From Porticoccaceae bacterium (GTDB lineage Bacteria; Pseudomonadota; Gammaproteobacteria; Pseudomonadales; Porticoccaceae), in contig CACEBC010000009.1 in the NCBI GenBank assembly GCA_902557735.1, positions 1 to 64,000 of the forward strand: a stretch of DNA of 64,000 nt, given 5' to 3'. Both the position numbers and the translations under genes were made by a program. This document shows positions 51,890 to 62,864 of this stretch, one piece after another. The notes under the pieces were generated by a model. It was not told where the DNA came from. It made no database searches and saw only the letters and a program-made list of their open reading frames with translations. Each line of letters opens with the position of its first letter. The stretch's first letter is position 1.

Positions 51890-54466
51890 ATGTCATCAAT
51901 CCCATTAAAAGCTTACGAGAACTCTGTTCTAATGCATCCGCGGATAACATTAACATGTGTTTTCATGATCGTCGTTTTCATGGCGTTCGGATTGAAGCAT
52001 TTTAAAATTGACGCCTCAGCCGATGCACTCACATTAGAACTTGACGAAGATCTGATTTATTACCGAGAGATGGTGAACCGTTACGGAACCTCTAATTACC
52101 TAGTGGTTACCTATGAGCCAAGGGATGGGGATCTCTTCGAAGACAAAATTTTAACTCATCTTCAATCTTTAATAGATGAGTTGGTTGCAGTGCCCGGAAT
52201 TATGGGGAGTTTATCAATTCTCGATGTGCCGCTTCTTTACAGCCCAAAGATTTCGGTAGCCGATTTCAGCGATGACTTGCGGACATTGCTAACTCCTGGG
52301 GTAGACCGAAACCAGGCAAAACAAGAGTTTCTTAACAGCCCGATCTATAAGGATACCATATTGAGCTTGGATGGTAAGACGACTGGAATTATGCTGAAGC
52401 TGGAGCTTGATCAGCGATACCTATCTTTGGTCAAGGCTCGAGATACGCTCCGCCAGCAGCGTGCAGAGCGGACACTTACCGCAGCAGAGAGCGAAGATCT
52501 CGATAGAATCAGTCAAGAGTTTCTTGATCATAGAACCGAGCAGACTATTAAAAATCAGCGTCTAATTGCCGATGTGCGATCAGTTACCGCCGGCTACAAA
52601 GATAGAGCGATAATTTTTCTCGGCGGTCCAGACATGATTACTGTAGACATGGTTGATTTCTTGAAAAGCGATCTAATCATTTTTGGCAACGGCATTATAG
52701 TATTTATAATATTGACTCTGGTTTTAATTTTTAGGCGTGTGCACTGGGTGGTTCTTCCCTTATTGAACTGTACCGCCTGCATCATAATTATGCTGGGCTT
52801 TTTTAGCTGGATTGACTGGCGCCTCACTGTGATCTCGTCAAATTTCGTCTCTCTTCTCATGATCGTCACATTAGCACTAACGATTCATCTTATCGTGCGC
52901 TACCGGGAACTGTCTGGGCAAAAACCAGATGCTGAGCAGATCGACCTGGTGAAAGAAATGGTTTACTCAATGAGCAGGCCATGCTTGTACACCGTTTTAA
53001 CTTCCGCCGTTGCCTTTGCATCCTTGGTCGTAAGTAATATCCGACCGGTGATAGATTTTGGTTGGATGATGACTTTGGGGATATTCCTCGCTCTACTCAT
53101 TTCATTCATCATTATTCCGGCCGGAATGATGATGATCGGACGCATTTCCGATAGCCATCAAAAGGATTCTGTATCTATTACCCGAATTTTTGCGGCCTTT
53201 ACCGAGCGTTATGGTAATGCAGTGCTTGGCATATCATTAACGTTAGCGGGCCTTGCAGTCTTCGGAATCTCAAGGTTGGAGGTTGAGAATCGGTTTATCG
53301 ATTACTTCCATAGTGATACTGAAATTTATAGAGGCATGGAAACCATTGATACCTCATTAGGGGGCACAACGCCCCTCGACATCATTATTCAAGCTCCAAA
53401 CCTGAATCTACTCCCCGACCTTGACCTCGCAGCCGAAAATTTAGAATTTCTAGATGATGAATCATATGATTATGATTCCGGACTCGACGAGTACGACGGG
53501 TACGATGAGTATGATGAAAACGCGTTCGATATGACTGATCAGGAAAGCGGAGAGGTAAAAAACAGCTATTGGTTTTCGTCAGCTGGTCTTGATGATATAG
53601 GCGCATTGCACGCTTTTCTTGAAAATCAGCCTGAGATAGGCAAAGTAAACTCTCTGGCTCAACTTCACCGAGTTGCGAATGATTTGAGTGGCCACAAACT
53701 AAACGATTTTGAGCTGGCGTTTCTGCGAAAAAGTTTAAGCCCTGAGATTTTCAATCAATTGGTTGGCCCGTTCTTCATAGAGGAACTTGATGAGACTCGC
53801 ATTCAAATGCGCACTATGGAAACAAGCGGAGATTTGCGGCGAGAAGACCTCATTAAGAAAATCAAACTCTTTGCAATTAACGAGTTAAAAATAGATGCGG
53901 ACAACATCCGGTTCAGCGGCCTATTAGTTTTATACAACAACATGTTGCAGAGCCTGTATAAATCACAGATTCTTACTTTAGGTGCAGTTTTCATGGGCAT
54001 TATGTTTATGTTCATGGTCCTGTTCGGGTCTATCAAAATTTCATTTATTGCGGTAATACCAAATTTGCTCGCCGCAGGCATTGTATTGGGCGGCATGGGT
54101 ATTGCGAGGATACCTTTGGACATGATGACTATAACAATAGCTGCTATCACTGTGGGTATTGGAGTTGACCATGCAATTCACTACCTTACCCGGTTCAGAA
54201 AGGAATTCGGAACCGACCAAGACTACTTAGCATCAATGTATCGATCTCATGCAACTATCGGGAGAGCACTCTTTTACACTGCAATAACGATCATTGTAGG
54301 TTTTTCGATCCTGGCTTTGTCTAATTTCATCCCATCTATCTATTTTGGTTTGCTTACAGGTTTGGCCATGATAGCCGCGCTTCTGGGATCCATGACGCTA
54401 CTGCCAAAGTTAATCCTTTTAACAAAACCATTTGGACCCGAAAGTGGCCACAGTCAAGCAAACTAA
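51890..54466 (+). CDS. RND-superfamily exporter (MMPL/SSD type)
   Basis: A single-chain RND protein of 858 residues with 12 predicted TM helices in two halves, each with TM1, a large periplasmic loop and five further TM. Helices 2-6 of the first half contain the sterol-sensing-like region (LTVISSNFVSLLMIVTLALTIHLIVRYREL), and the second half has MMTITIAAITVGIGVDHAIHYLTRFR with the membrane Asp-His of this superfamily. It belongs to the predicted-exporter group that includes hopanoid and lipid transporters; cargo unknown. Residues ~520-555 in the second loop form an unusual Asp/Glu/Tyr-rich insert. The ATG at 51890 with GAGGAG upstream is preferred over the longer ORF. Confidence 0.88.
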   Translation: MSSIPLKAYENSVLMHPRITLTCVFMIVVFMAFGLKHFKIDASADALTLELDEDLIYYREMVNRYGTSNYLVVTYEPRDGDLFEDKILTHLQSLIDELVAVPGIMGSLSILDVPLLYSPKISVADFSDDLRTLLTPGVDRNQAKQEFLNSPIYKDTILSLDGKTTGIMLKLELDQRYLSLVKARDTLRQQRAERTLTAAESEDLDRISQEFLDHRTEQTIKNQRLIADVRSVTAGYKDRAIIFLGGPDMITVDMVDFLKSDLIIFGNGIIVFIILTLVLIFRRVHWVVLPLLNCTACIIIMLGFFSWIDWRLTVISSNFVSLLMIVTLALTIHLIVRYRELSGQKPDAEQIDLVKEMVYSMSRPCLYTVLTSAVAFASLVVSNIRPVIDFGWMMTLGIFLALLISFIIIPAGMMMIGRISDSHQKDSVSITRIFAAFTERYGNAVLGISLTLAGLAVFGISRLEVENRFIDYFHSDTEIYRGMETIDTSLGGTTPLDIIIQAPNLNLLPDLDLAAENLEFLDDESYDYDSGLDEYDGYDEYDENAFDMTDQESGEVKNSYWFSSAGLDDIGALHAFLENQPEIGKVNSLAQLHRVANDLSGHKLNDFELAFLRKSLSPEIFNQLVGPFFIEELDETRIQMRTMETSGDLRREDLIKKIKLFAINELKIDADNIRFSGLLVLYNNMLQSLYKSQILTLGAVFMGIMFMFMVLFGSIKISFIAVIPNLLAAGIVLGGMGIARIPLDMMTITIAAITVGIGVDHAIHYLTRFRKEFGTDQDYLASMYRSHATIGRALFYTAITIIVGFSILALSNFIPSIYFGLLTGLAMIAALLGSMTLLPKLILLTKPFGPESGHSQAN

Positions 54467-54537
54467 TCGTCAAGTCAAAAATAGCGAAATAACGGATATG
54501 GCTTTAAACTTATGCTAACTCCGATTATGAGGTGTTT

Positions 54538-56076
54538 ATGAACGGGAAACCTCTGGTTTTGGTAATTCTGGACGGCTTTGGCTGTAATCAAAACGACAGT
54601 TATAATGCTATTAAAAATGCTGCCACGCCCAATTGGGACTCTATTTGGGCCCAGTATCCAAAAACAACAATTCTCACATCCGGAAGCGCCGTCGGGCTGC
54701 CTGAGGGGCAAATGGGAAATTCCGAAGTCGGGCATCTCACGCTTGGTGCAGGCAGACTCATATTTCAAAACTTGACCCGAATAAACAAAGCAATAGCCGA
54801 CGGAAGCTTCTTCAATAATAAGGCTTATTGTCATGCAATTGATAGTGCGATAGCTACCAATAAAAATATTCATATCCTCGGTCTGCTCTCTGCTGGCGGA
54901 GTGCATTCTCATGAAGACCACATAAATGCAGCTATTGAATTAGCGGTTGCGAGAGGTGCCTCAAAGGTCTTTCTGCATGCTTTTTTGGACGGAAGGGATT
55001 GTCCTCCTGGCGAGGCCATTCGGTCACTGGCGCGGACTCAAGAGTTATTCGATCGCTTAGGACACGGGAAAATCGCTTCTGTAATAGGACGCTTTTATGC
55101 AATGGATCGCGACCAAAACTGGGACCGAATCCTTCATGCATATAAACTAATTACTGAAGCAGATGCGCCATATGAAGCCGATAACCCCATCAGCGCGCTT
55201 GAGGCTGCTTATGCGCGCAATGAAACAGACGAATTCGTGAGCGCGACTAAAATCTTAGGGAAAGACCAATGTGTAACTAAAATTGAGGATGGCGACTCGG
55301 TGATCTTCATGAACTTTCGCCCAGATCGAGCGCGGCAGCTGTCGCATGCTTTAATTGGCAAACAATCCTTTTCGGGCTTCGATAGACCCGTCCAACGAGA
55401 TTTATCAAGCTTCGTAATGACGACACAATATGAAACATCATTGAGTTCACATTGCGCATTTCCGCCGCAGACAATCAATAACTCAATCGGTACATATTTG
55501 GCAGATATAGGCAAAAGACAATTAAGGATCGCTGAGACAGAAAAATATGCTCACGTGACCTTTTTCTTTAACGGTGGAGAGGAGGCTCCTCTTGACGGTG
55601 AGGAACGAATATTGCTGCCCTCACCAAACGTCGCTACATACGATCTTCAACCACAAATGAGTGCTCCAGAAGTCACTGAAAAGCTTGTCCGAGCAATAAA
55701 ATCAGAATGCTTTGATGTAATAATATGTAACTATGCGAATTGCGATATGGTTGGCCATACCGGAAACTTTCAGGCATCCATCCAAGCGGTCGAGGCGATT
55801 GATAACGCCTTAGGTCAAGTATTGAAGGCACTTTCCTGTGTCGGAGGCGAAGCGCTCTTTACAGCCGACCATGGGAATGTTGAGCAAATGTTCGACGATA
55901 TAAATCATCAACCACATACTCAACATACCACCTTTCCAGTTCCATTCGTCTATGTAGGAACCAGCAAACTTACCCTGCGAAAGGGCGGCACATTGGCTGA
56001 TGTGGCACCAACAATGCTTCAATTGCTAGGCCTCCCGAAACCAAAGGAGATGACTGGTGAATCTCTCATTGAATAA
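54538..56076 (+). CDS. gpmI: 2,3-bisphosphoglycerate-independent phosphoglycerate mutase
   Basis: A 512-residue two-metal enzyme interconverting 3- and 2-phosphoglycerate. The alkaline-phosphatase-like domain has VILDGFG (residues 9-15), the phosphoserine nucleophile Ser62 in GQMGNSEVGH and the metal-binding NYANCDMVGHTG and TADHGNVEQM; the inserted transferase domain has HAFLDGRDCPP and GRFYAMDRD. The ATG at 54538 follows GAGG by 5 bp; a GTG two codons earlier is possible. The stop overlaps the envC-like start by one base. Same neighbours as in E. coli (gpmM-envC). Confidence 0.97.
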   Translation: MNGKPLVLVILDGFGCNQNDSYNAIKNAATPNWDSIWAQYPKTTILTSGSAVGLPEGQMGNSEVGHLTLGAGRLIFQNLTRINKAIADGSFFNNKAYCHAIDSAIATNKNIHILGLLSAGGVHSHEDHINAAIELAVARGASKVFLHAFLDGRDCPPGEAIRSLARTQELFDRLGHGKIASVIGRFYAMDRDQNWDRILHAYKLITEADAPYEADNPISALEAAYARNETDEFVSATKILGKDQCVTKIEDGDSVIFMNFRPDRARQLSHALIGKQSFSGFDRPVQRDLSSFVMTTQYETSLSSHCAFPPQTINNSIGTYLADIGKRQLRIAETEKYAHVTFFFNGGEEAPLDGEERILLPSPNVATYDLQPQMSAPEVTEKLVRAIKSECFDVIICNYANCDMVGHTGNFQASIQAVEAIDNALGQVLKALSCVGGEALFTADHGNVEQMFDDINHQPHTQHTTFPVPFVYVGTSKLTLRKGGTLADVAPTMLQLLGLPKPKEMTGESLIE

Positions 56077-57215
56077 TGAAAAATCCAATTATCATACTTT
56101 GCACTAGTCTCAGTCTCTTATTTTTTTGTGGCAAAATCATTGCCGAAGACAAGAGCGTTAAGGAGCTTTCTGAACTGCAGGAATCTATTTCTAGTCTCCA
56201 GAAGACGCTCCAAGCAGGCAGTAAAGAAAAAAACCTATTAGAGAATGAGTTAATGTCCGTGGAATTGGAGGTCTCTCAATTAAACAGTGCTTTACGTCAA
56301 CTAAACAACCAAGTCATTTCTCTGGAAACTGCGCAATCTGACTTAGAGCGCCGCCAAGAGACTTTGCAACAAGGCATTTCTGCACAAAAAGAAATATTAG
56401 CACAGCATCTCCGGGCTGCGCATAAGATAGGAGCCCAAGAGCCAATTAAACTCATTCTTAATCAGAGAGATCCCAGTAAATTTTCGAGAGTTTTGGGTTA
56501 CTACAACTACTTTACGGAATCTCGCACCAATAAATTAAATAAATTCGAGCAAGATTTGGCGGCACTGGACGAGATAATAATTGAGCTGGATCAACAAAGA
56601 GTTAAACTTACAGTCTCTCAGGAATCCTTATCTCAAAATTATGACAAACTGACCTTGGGCCAAAATCAGCGGGAGAAAACCCTTGAAAAACTGATGCGGT
56701 CCCTGCAAGACGACCAAAAAAAGCTGAGGCAGTTGGAAAAGCAACGCGCTCGCCTACAAACAATATTGAATTCGGTCGAGCAAACATCTAAAGAATTGAC
56801 CCTTTCAGAAGATTATTTGCCGATTTCATCGCGCAAAGGGTCGCTATCATGGCCAGTCAGAGGCCGAGTTGCTAAACAGTTTGGGAATATCAGGAGCGGA
56901 TCTCTTCGTTGGGAAGGATGGCTTATCAACACGGTAGCCGGCACTCCGGTAAATGCAGTTCATCAGGGTAGAGTCGTTTTCTCTAACTACTTGCGCGGCT
57001 TTGGACTCTTGATAATACTTGATCATGGTGAAAGTTTCCTGACTTTGTATGCACACAATCAGGAGTTGCTCAAAAATACTGGTGACTGGGTCGAGATAAA
57101 TGACACGCTAGCTCACTCTGGTAACAGCGGAGGTATTGACAAACCAGCTCTTTACTTCGAGATACGAAAAAACGGATCCCCAATTAACCCTAAAGTTTGG
57201 CTCGCGAAAAAATGA
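56076..57215 (+). CDS. envC: Murein hydrolase activator, EnvC family
   Basis: A 379-residue secreted protein with a signal peptide (ends near GKIIAE), a long coiled coil (~25-245; LQESISSLQKTLQ, Glu/Gln/Leu heptads) and a C-terminal LytM domain (~260-379). The LytM zinc ligands are incomplete: the first His is missing at KQFGN and the last motif reads ALYFEIR rather than HLHFEIR. This fits EnvC, which activates the AmiA/AmiB amidases at the division site and does not cut murein itself. It is coupled to gpmI by a TAATG overlap. Confidence 0.93.
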   Translation: MKNPIIILCTSLSLLFFCGKIIAEDKSVKELSELQESISSLQKTLQAGSKEKNLLENELMSVELEVSQLNSALRQLNNQVISLETAQSDLERRQETLQQGISAQKEILAQHLRAAHKIGAQEPIKLILNQRDPSKFSRVLGYYNYFTESRTNKLNKFEQDLAALDEIIIELDQQRVKLTVSQESLSQNYDKLTLGQNQREKTLEKLMRSLQDDQKKLRQLEKQRARLQTILNSVEQTSKELTLSEDYLPISSRKGSLSWPVRGRVAKQFGNIRSGSLRWEGWLINTVAGTPVNAVHQGRVVFSNYLRGFGLLIILDHGESFLTLYAHNQELLKNTGDWVEINDTLAHSGNSGGIDKPALYFEIRKNGSPINPKVWLAKK

Positions 57216-57358
57216 TGATAAAAAACATCAAAAGGGGTTAAGACGGCCGTTCTCGAACTTAAGAGATGGACAACTCAGATGCACGATTAGCAAAACATTA
57301 ATGGAACAATTAGTATGCAATATTATTCAGGATTCAGTTTTTCAATTACGAGGCAAAA

Positions 57359-58684
57359 ATGAAACAAATGAGTATCAAGTATTTTGTTTTTATATTGTTT
57401 TTCATGTCTGCAATAATTTCGGCAAGCACCGACAACCCCGACCGCGGACAAAACAACAGTAGAAATGAAGACGCTCGACTACCGCTAAAAGAGCTCAGAA
57501 TATTCACTCAAGTATTTGAGCAGGTGCGTCGAGGTTACGTCGACGAGGTCACCGACATACAGCTTCTAGAAAACGCCGTTGTGGGTCTGCTCCTCGAACT
57601 AGATCCTCATTCGGCATATTTGGACCTAGAAGAACATAAAAAACTCCAAGAGAGTGCAAGTGGTCAATATGGTGGTCTCGGTATCGAAATTAGTGCCCGA
57701 CGCGGCATGTTAGAGGTAATTGCTCCCATTGATGATAGTCCTGCACAAAAGGCTGGAATCCGAACTGGGGATCTTATCCACGAAATCAACGGTGAGCCAG
57801 TGCGTTCCTTTGCCCTTCCCGAAGCAATTGACAAGCTTCGGGGTCCTAAAGGCAGTCCGATTGATTTAACTATTTTGCGTCAAGGTGAAGACAAGCCTGT
57901 TAGCTTCAACATAATCCGAGACATTATTTATTCTAGCGCAGTCCGAAGTCGACTTTTACCGTCCGACATAGGCTATGTTCGCATATCCCAATTCCAAGAG
58001 AATTCAGACGAAGATTTTGTTGCTGCGCTAAAAAAGCTTAACGACTTAGACAATTTAAAAGGAGGCTTGAAGGGTCTCATAATAGATTTGCGAAACAACC
58101 CTGGAGGACTTATTCCTCCCGCAGTTGAAATCGCGGATGTTTTCTTAGATGACGGAGTCATTGTCTACACTGAGGGACGAACGCCCAGCTCCAATCAAAC
58201 ATTTTTTGCCAGTCCCCGTAAACTTCTAGAGGATGTTCCAATTGTTGTTTTAATAAATGGCGGCACTGCCTCAGCGGCCGAAATTGTTGCGGGCGCGCTG
58301 CAAGATCACACGAGAGCTGCAATCCTAGGTACTCAAAGTTTTGGGAAAGGTTCTGTACAAACGGTGATACCTTTTGGTGATGGAAGGGCTATAAAATTAA
58401 CCACAGCTCGATATTTCACCCCGCTGGGTCGATCCATACAGGCAGAAGGTATAATTCCCGATATTAATACACCTAGGGCTGAAGCAAAACTCTTAGAGTC
58501 CAAGCCATTCCCTCGCGAGCGCGACCTTGATGGGCATTTAACAAGTCCCGATGGACATTCTTACAGCGAGCAGCCCTCGGCCACTGAGGAGGAAAATGAC
58601 AATCAATTGAAAGAGGCAGTCCACATACTGAAGGGTTTTAATCTTTTGAAACAAAACTGGCCTCTTCAAACTATTCCACTTTAG
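57359..58684 (+). CDS. ctpA: C-terminal processing peptidase, S41 family
   Basis: A 441-residue periplasmic serine protease with a signal peptide ([15 protein letters not shown]), a helical N-terminal region, a PDZ domain (~95-180, [24 protein letters not shown]) and the S41 domain. The catalytic dyad is Ser305 ([14 protein letters not shown]) and Lys330 ([10 protein letters not shown]). Such proteases trim or degrade periplasmic proteins, and several act on murein hydrolases, which suits the position after envC. Its 3' end overlaps the convergent parC by 14 bp. Confidence 0.95.
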   Translation: MKQMSIKYFVFILFFMSAIISASTDNPDRGQNNSRNEDARLPLKELRIFTQVFEQVRRGYVDEVTDIQLLENAVVGLLLELDPHSAYLDLEEHKKLQESASGQYGGLGIEISARRGMLEVIAPIDDSPAQKAGIRTGDLIHEINGEPVRSFALPEAIDKLRGPKGSPIDLTILRQGEDKPVSFNIIRDIIYSSAVRSRLLPSDIGYVRISQFQENSDEDFVAALKKLNDLDNLKGGLKGLIIDLRNNPGGLIPPAVEIADVFLDDGVIVYTEGRTPSSNQTFFASPRKLLEDVPIVVLINGGTASAAEIVAGALQDHTRAAILGTQSFGKGSVQTVIPFGDGRAIKLTTARYFTPLGRSIQAEGIIPDINTPRAEAKLLESKPFPRERDLDGHLTSPDGHSYSEQPSATEEENDNQLKEAVHILKGFNLLKQNWPLQTIPL

Positions 58685-60929
58685 TGGTGCAGGCCAATCT
58701 ATCCACTCGTTGGAATCCCCTTGGTAATTTCCGGCCCCTTCTGCCACGTTCACCTAAATAATATTTTAAATCTTTATTTTTAATTACATGATGCCGCTTA
58801 CCTGAGTAGACGACTAGCGAGCCCTCATGCTCTATAATAGCGTAGTCTGAAACAAACTCTTGTCTATCAACCAAACGAGAAGCCGGAATATTGAGAATTT
58901 TGTTTCCTTTTCCTCTTGCCAATTCGGGCAATTCAGTGACACGAAAGATCAGCAAGCGTCCTTCATTGCTCACTGCTGCGATATAAGAATTGTCTCCCAA
59001 AATGATTTTGGGACTAATAATTTTTCCACCAAGAGGAATGGAGACAACTGACTTACCCGCTCGATTTTTTGTCATAAGGTTGCCCACCTGGGTGACGAAA
59101 CCATAACCCGCGTCACTACCCAAAAATACTTTTTGACTGTCGCCCCCCATCAAAACATCTGTGAAGGATGCGCCCAAAGGAGGGCTCAACCTTCCCGTAG
59201 CTGGCTCTCCTTGCCCCCTCGCAGACGGAAGAGTATGACTGGGCAGAGAATAAAATCGCCCGACAGTGTCCTGTAGGTAGACATTTTGATTGCTGCGCCC
59301 CCTTGCCATTGACAAAAATGAATCACCGGATTTATAACTTAAAGAATTGGGATCGAGCTCATGCCCCTTGGCTGCACGAATCCATCCGCTCGCTGAAAGA
59401 ATAACTGTTATTGGTTCATTGGTGAGCAAGTCTTTTTCGTTAAAGGCCTGAGCTTCATCTCGCGAAACTAGAGGTGATCTGCGAGCGTCCCCATAATCAT
59501 CAGCAACCGTTTGCAACTCGCGTTTAACCATGTTTTTCAAACGCTTATCGGAACCAAGCAGCAACTCCAGCTCTACTTTTTCGGTCCCAAGAAGGTCCTT
59601 TTCGGCACGAATTTTAACTTCTTCAAGCCGGGCCAGTTGGCGGAGACGAGTCTCTAAAATATACTCTGCCTGGAGCTCGGACAAATTAAAGGCATTTATT
59701 AGCGAAATTTTTGGTTTTTCCTCGGTACGGATAATATGGATGGCCTGATCTAGGTTCAAAAAGACCTCTAGTAGCCCATCAAGCAAATGTAACCTTTTTC
59801 CAACGCGTTCTAACCGGTGGATAATGCGGCGACGAGTTGTGGCAATACGAAATTGATTCCATTGGTGAAGAATGGAACGTATTCCCATGATGCGGGGTCG
59901 ACCATCCATTCCTATAATATTCAAATTTATCCTGTAACTGCGCTCAAGGTCTGTTGTTGCAAACAGGTGGTCCATCACCGATTTAATATCAACGCGATTT
60001 GAGCGAGGAGAAATAACCAGACGCGTTGGATTTTCGTGATCAGATTCATCCCGCAGGTCATCAATCATAGGAAGCTTTTTATTGCGCATTTGAGCTGCAA
60101 TTTGCTCCAGCACCCTTGAACCTGAGGTCTGAAATGGAAGTGCGGTCACAACAACATCCGCACCCTCTTTCTGCCAAACCGCTCGCATTTTCAGCGAGCC
60201 TCTTCCGGTTTCATAAGCAGCACGCAAATCACTCTTTGGGGTAATGATCTCAGCATCTGTAGGATAATCAGGTGCCTTTAAGAGTTCCATAAGTTCCGAT
60301 GTGGTCGCTTTCGGGCGGTCAAGCAAATGTAAACACGCACCAACAACCTCTCTCAAATTATGTGGCGGAATATCAGTTGCCATCCCAACGGCTATACCTG
60401 TTGTGCCGTTTAGCAGGATATTAGGCACGCGGGCTGGGAGAATTTCTGGCTCTTGCATGGTCGCATCGAAATTTGGACGCCACTCTACGGTTCCCTGAGC
60501 CAATTCAGACAGCAGAACCTCAGAATATCTCGACAACTTGGATTCGGTATATCGCATCGCTGCAAAGGATTTCGGATCGTCTGAAGAACCCCAGTTGCCT
60601 TGACCATGCACCAAGGGGTAACGATGGGAAAAAGGCTGGGCCATTAATACCATGGCCTCATAGGCCGCGCTATCACCGTGAGGATGGAACTTCCCAATAA
60701 CGTCTCCCACCGTTCGCGCGGACTTCTTAAATTTAGCTGCCGCATTCAACCCAAGCTCACTCATAGCATAAATTATGCGACGTTGGACAGGCTTCAAACC
60801 ATCGCTGATATGAGGCAGTGCTCTATCGAGAATCACATACATAGAATAATCGAGGTAAGCCTGTTCTGCATATTGACTGAGGGGCCGGGTTTCCTCTCCT
60901 TGGTCGTTATACGTGACAATATCAGTCAT
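58671..60929 (-). CDS. parC: DNA topoisomerase IV subunit A
   Basis: A 752-residue cleavage/religation subunit that decatenates daughter chromosomes. The catalytic Tyr is in [11 protein letters not shown] and the quinolone region reads [13 protein letters not shown], with the sensitive Ser and Glu. The coiled-coil gate and a six-bladed GyrA-like C-terminal domain follow; the C-terminal domain lacks a full GyrA box, consistent with ParC. ParE is encoded 23 bp upstream on the same strand. Confidence 0.97.
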   Translation of the reverse strand: MTDIVTYNDQGEETRPLSQYAEQAYLDYSMYVILDRALPHISDGLKPVQRRIIYAMSELGLNAAAKFKKSARTVGDVIGKFHPHGDSAAYEAMVLMAQPFSHRYPLVHGQGNWGSSDDPKSFAAMRYTESKLSRYSEVLLSELAQGTVEWRPNFDATMQEPEILPARVPNILLNGTTGIAVGMATDIPPHNLREVVGACLHLLDRPKATTSELMELLKAPDYPTDAEIITPKSDLRAAYETGRGSLKMRAVWQKEGADVVVTALPFQTSGSRVLEQIAAQMRNKKLPMIDDLRDESDHENPTRLVISPRSNRVDIKSVMDHLFATTDLERSYRINLNIIGMDGRPRIMGIRSILHQWNQFRIATTRRRIIHRLERVGKRLHLLDGLLEVFLNLDQAIHIIRTEEKPKISLINAFNLSELQAEYILETRLRQLARLEEVKIRAEKDLLGTEKVELELLLGSDKRLKNMVKRELQTVADDYGDARRSPLVSRDEAQAFNEKDLLTNEPITVILSASGWIRAAKGHELDPNSLSYKSGDSFLSMARGRSNQNVYLQDTVGRFYSLPSHTLPSARGQGEPATGRLSPPLGASFTDVLMGGDSQKVFLGSDAGYGFVTQVGNLMTKNRAGKSVVSIPLGGKIISPKIILGDNSYIAAVSNEGRLLIFRVTELPELARGKGNKILNIPASRLVDRQEFVSDYAIIEHEGSLVVYSGKRHHVIKNKDLKYYLGERGRRGRKLPRGFQRVDRLACTTKVE

Positions 60930-60952
60930 TGAAATATCCTTTAATGCTTACC

Positions 60953-62845
60953 CTATAGGTTACCGGTGTCGGCCAAGTCGCCCTTGCCCTCCAACCACAT
61001 TCGTCTGTCGGACGCCCGTTTCTTAGCCAGCAACATATCCATGGTGCCATTAGTGTCGTCCCCGGGCTGAAGGGTCAACTGAACCAAACGTCTTGTATTT
61101 GGATCCATAGTAGTTTCACGGAGCTGTATTGGATTCATTTCTCCCAACCCTTTGAATCTCTGCACATTGGTTTTTGCTCGCTTCTTATCCGACTCTAAAC
61201 GTTTTAAAATTGCCTGTTTTTCGACCTCATCAAGAGCATAAAATACCTCTTTTCCCATATCGATGCGAAAAAGTGGCGGCATTGCAACATAAACATGTCC
61301 GGCAATCACAAGTGAATGAAAATGACGAACAAAAAGTGCACATAGCAGTGTGGCGATATGTAAACCGTCAGAGTCAGCATCTGCAAGGATACAAATTTTA
61401 TGATAACGTAACGGTCTAAGGTCCTTAGTCGCAGGATCAATACCAAGCGCGACAGAAATATCATGGACCTCTTGTGACGCCAGAATATCCCCAGAATCGA
61501 CCTCCCAGGTATTCAGTATTTTGCCTCGCAATGGCATGACTGCCTGATTTTCTCGATTCCTTGCTTGCTTAGCGGATCCGCCTGCGGAGTCACCCTCAAC
61601 AAGAAACAACTCACATCGCTCGGCCTCTACGCTTGAGCAATCAGCCAACTTGCCCGGCAGTGAGGGTCCTTGCGTAACCTTTTTTCGCACCACCTTTTTG
61701 CTTGCGCGCATCCGTTTTTGGGCTGCAGAGATACATAACTCGGCGATTCGTTCAGCCTCGTTAGTATGTTGATTTAGCCATAAACTAAATGCATCTTTCA
61801 AGCGTCCGGATATAAAGCTCGCGGCCTCTCTCGACGATAATCGATCCTTAGTTTGGCCAGAGAATTGAGGCTCTATGAGCTTAGCGGAAAGAACATAACT
61901 ACATCGTTCCCAAATATCATCCGGAGTTAATTTTATCCCTCTCGGAAATAGGTTTCTGAATTCACAAAACTCGCGAATTGCCTCGAGCAAACCACTTCTA
62001 AGTCCGTTAACATGTGTGCCCCCTTGCGTTGTTGGAATTAAATTAACATAACTTTCCTGCACAAGGTCACCACCTTCTGGCATCCATTGCAACGCCCAGT
62101 CTGCAGCCTCGGAATCCGTTGAAAAACAACCCACAAAGGGCGTCGCCGGAATAACCTCCCAGCCAACAGTCGCTCCAACCAAATAATCGGATAAGCCGTC
62201 CTCATAGTACCAAGTTTCGTAACTTGTGGACTGTTCATCCTTCAATGTGACTGTTACGCCAGCACAAAGAACAGCTTTAGCGCGCAAGTTATGTTTCAGT
62301 TTAGACAAAGAAAATTTAGTTGAGTCAAAGTAGGAAGCGTTTGGCCAGAATCGAAGTGAAGTTCCCGTGTTTCGTTGACCACAGTTACCTATGACAGTTA
62401 AGTCTGAAGTTTTATGGCCATCTGCATACCCAATGTGATAAATATTGCCATGACGTTTTACTGTTACTTCCAATTTCGCTGACAGCGCGTTTACCACGGA
62501 TACGCCAACTCCATGCAATCCTCCAGAGAATTGATAATTGTCACTAGAAAATTTCCCGCCGGAATGCAAGGTGGACAATATAACCTCAATCCCGGGAACC
62601 CCTTGTTCCGGATGCAGATCAACTGGCATCCCTCGCCCGTCGTCATCAACAGATAGTGAACCATCCTCATAAAGCACTACATCAATACGGCTAGCATGAT
62701 TAGCCAAAGCCTCGTCCACACTGTTGTCTATCACCTCCTGTGCCAAATGATTTGGTCGAGTGGTGTCTGTATACATACCCGGCCTCTTCCGAACTGGATC
62801 CAGGCCGGTCAATACTTCAATGTCTTTTGCGCTGTAATCATTCAT
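60953..62845 (-). CDS. parE: DNA topoisomerase IV subunit B
   Basis: A 630-residue ATPase subunit. GHKL motifs are EVIDNSVDEAL and DDDGRGMPVD, with GGLHGVGVSVVNALS; the Toprim metal-binding region has EGDSAGG and LADADSDGLHI. The short C-terminus and ~630-residue length distinguish ParE from GyrB. The order yqiB-yqiA-parE-parC is also found in other gammaproteobacteria. Confidence 0.97.
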   Translation of the reverse strand: MNDYSAKDIEVLTGLDPVRKRPGMYTDTTRPNHLAQEVIDNSVDEALANHASRIDVVLYEDGSLSVDDDGRGMPVDLHPEQGVPGIEVILSTLHSGGKFSSDNYQFSGGLHGVGVSVVNALSAKLEVTVKRHGNIYHIGYADGHKTSDLTVIGNCGQRNTGTSLRFWPNASYFDSTKFSLSKLKHNLRAKAVLCAGVTVTLKDEQSTSYETWYYEDGLSDYLVGATVGWEVIPATPFVGCFSTDSEAADWALQWMPEGGDLVQESYVNLIPTTQGGTHVNGLRSGLLEAIREFCEFRNLFPRGIKLTPDDIWERCSYVLSAKLIEPQFSGQTKDRLSSREAASFISGRLKDAFSLWLNQHTNEAERIAELCISAAQKRMRASKKVVRKKVTQGPSLPGKLADCSSVEAERCELFLVEGDSAGGSAKQARNRENQAVMPLRGKILNTWEVDSGDILASQEVHDISVALGIDPATKDLRPLRYHKICILADADSDGLHIATLLCALFVRHFHSLVIAGHVYVAMPPLFRIDMGKEVFYALDEVEKQAILKRLESDKKRAKTNVQRFKGLGEMNPIQLRETTMDPNTRRLVQLTLQPGDDTNGTMDMLLAKKRASDRRMWLEGKGDLADTGNL

Positions 62846-62864
62846 TTTTTAAGTACAAACATTT

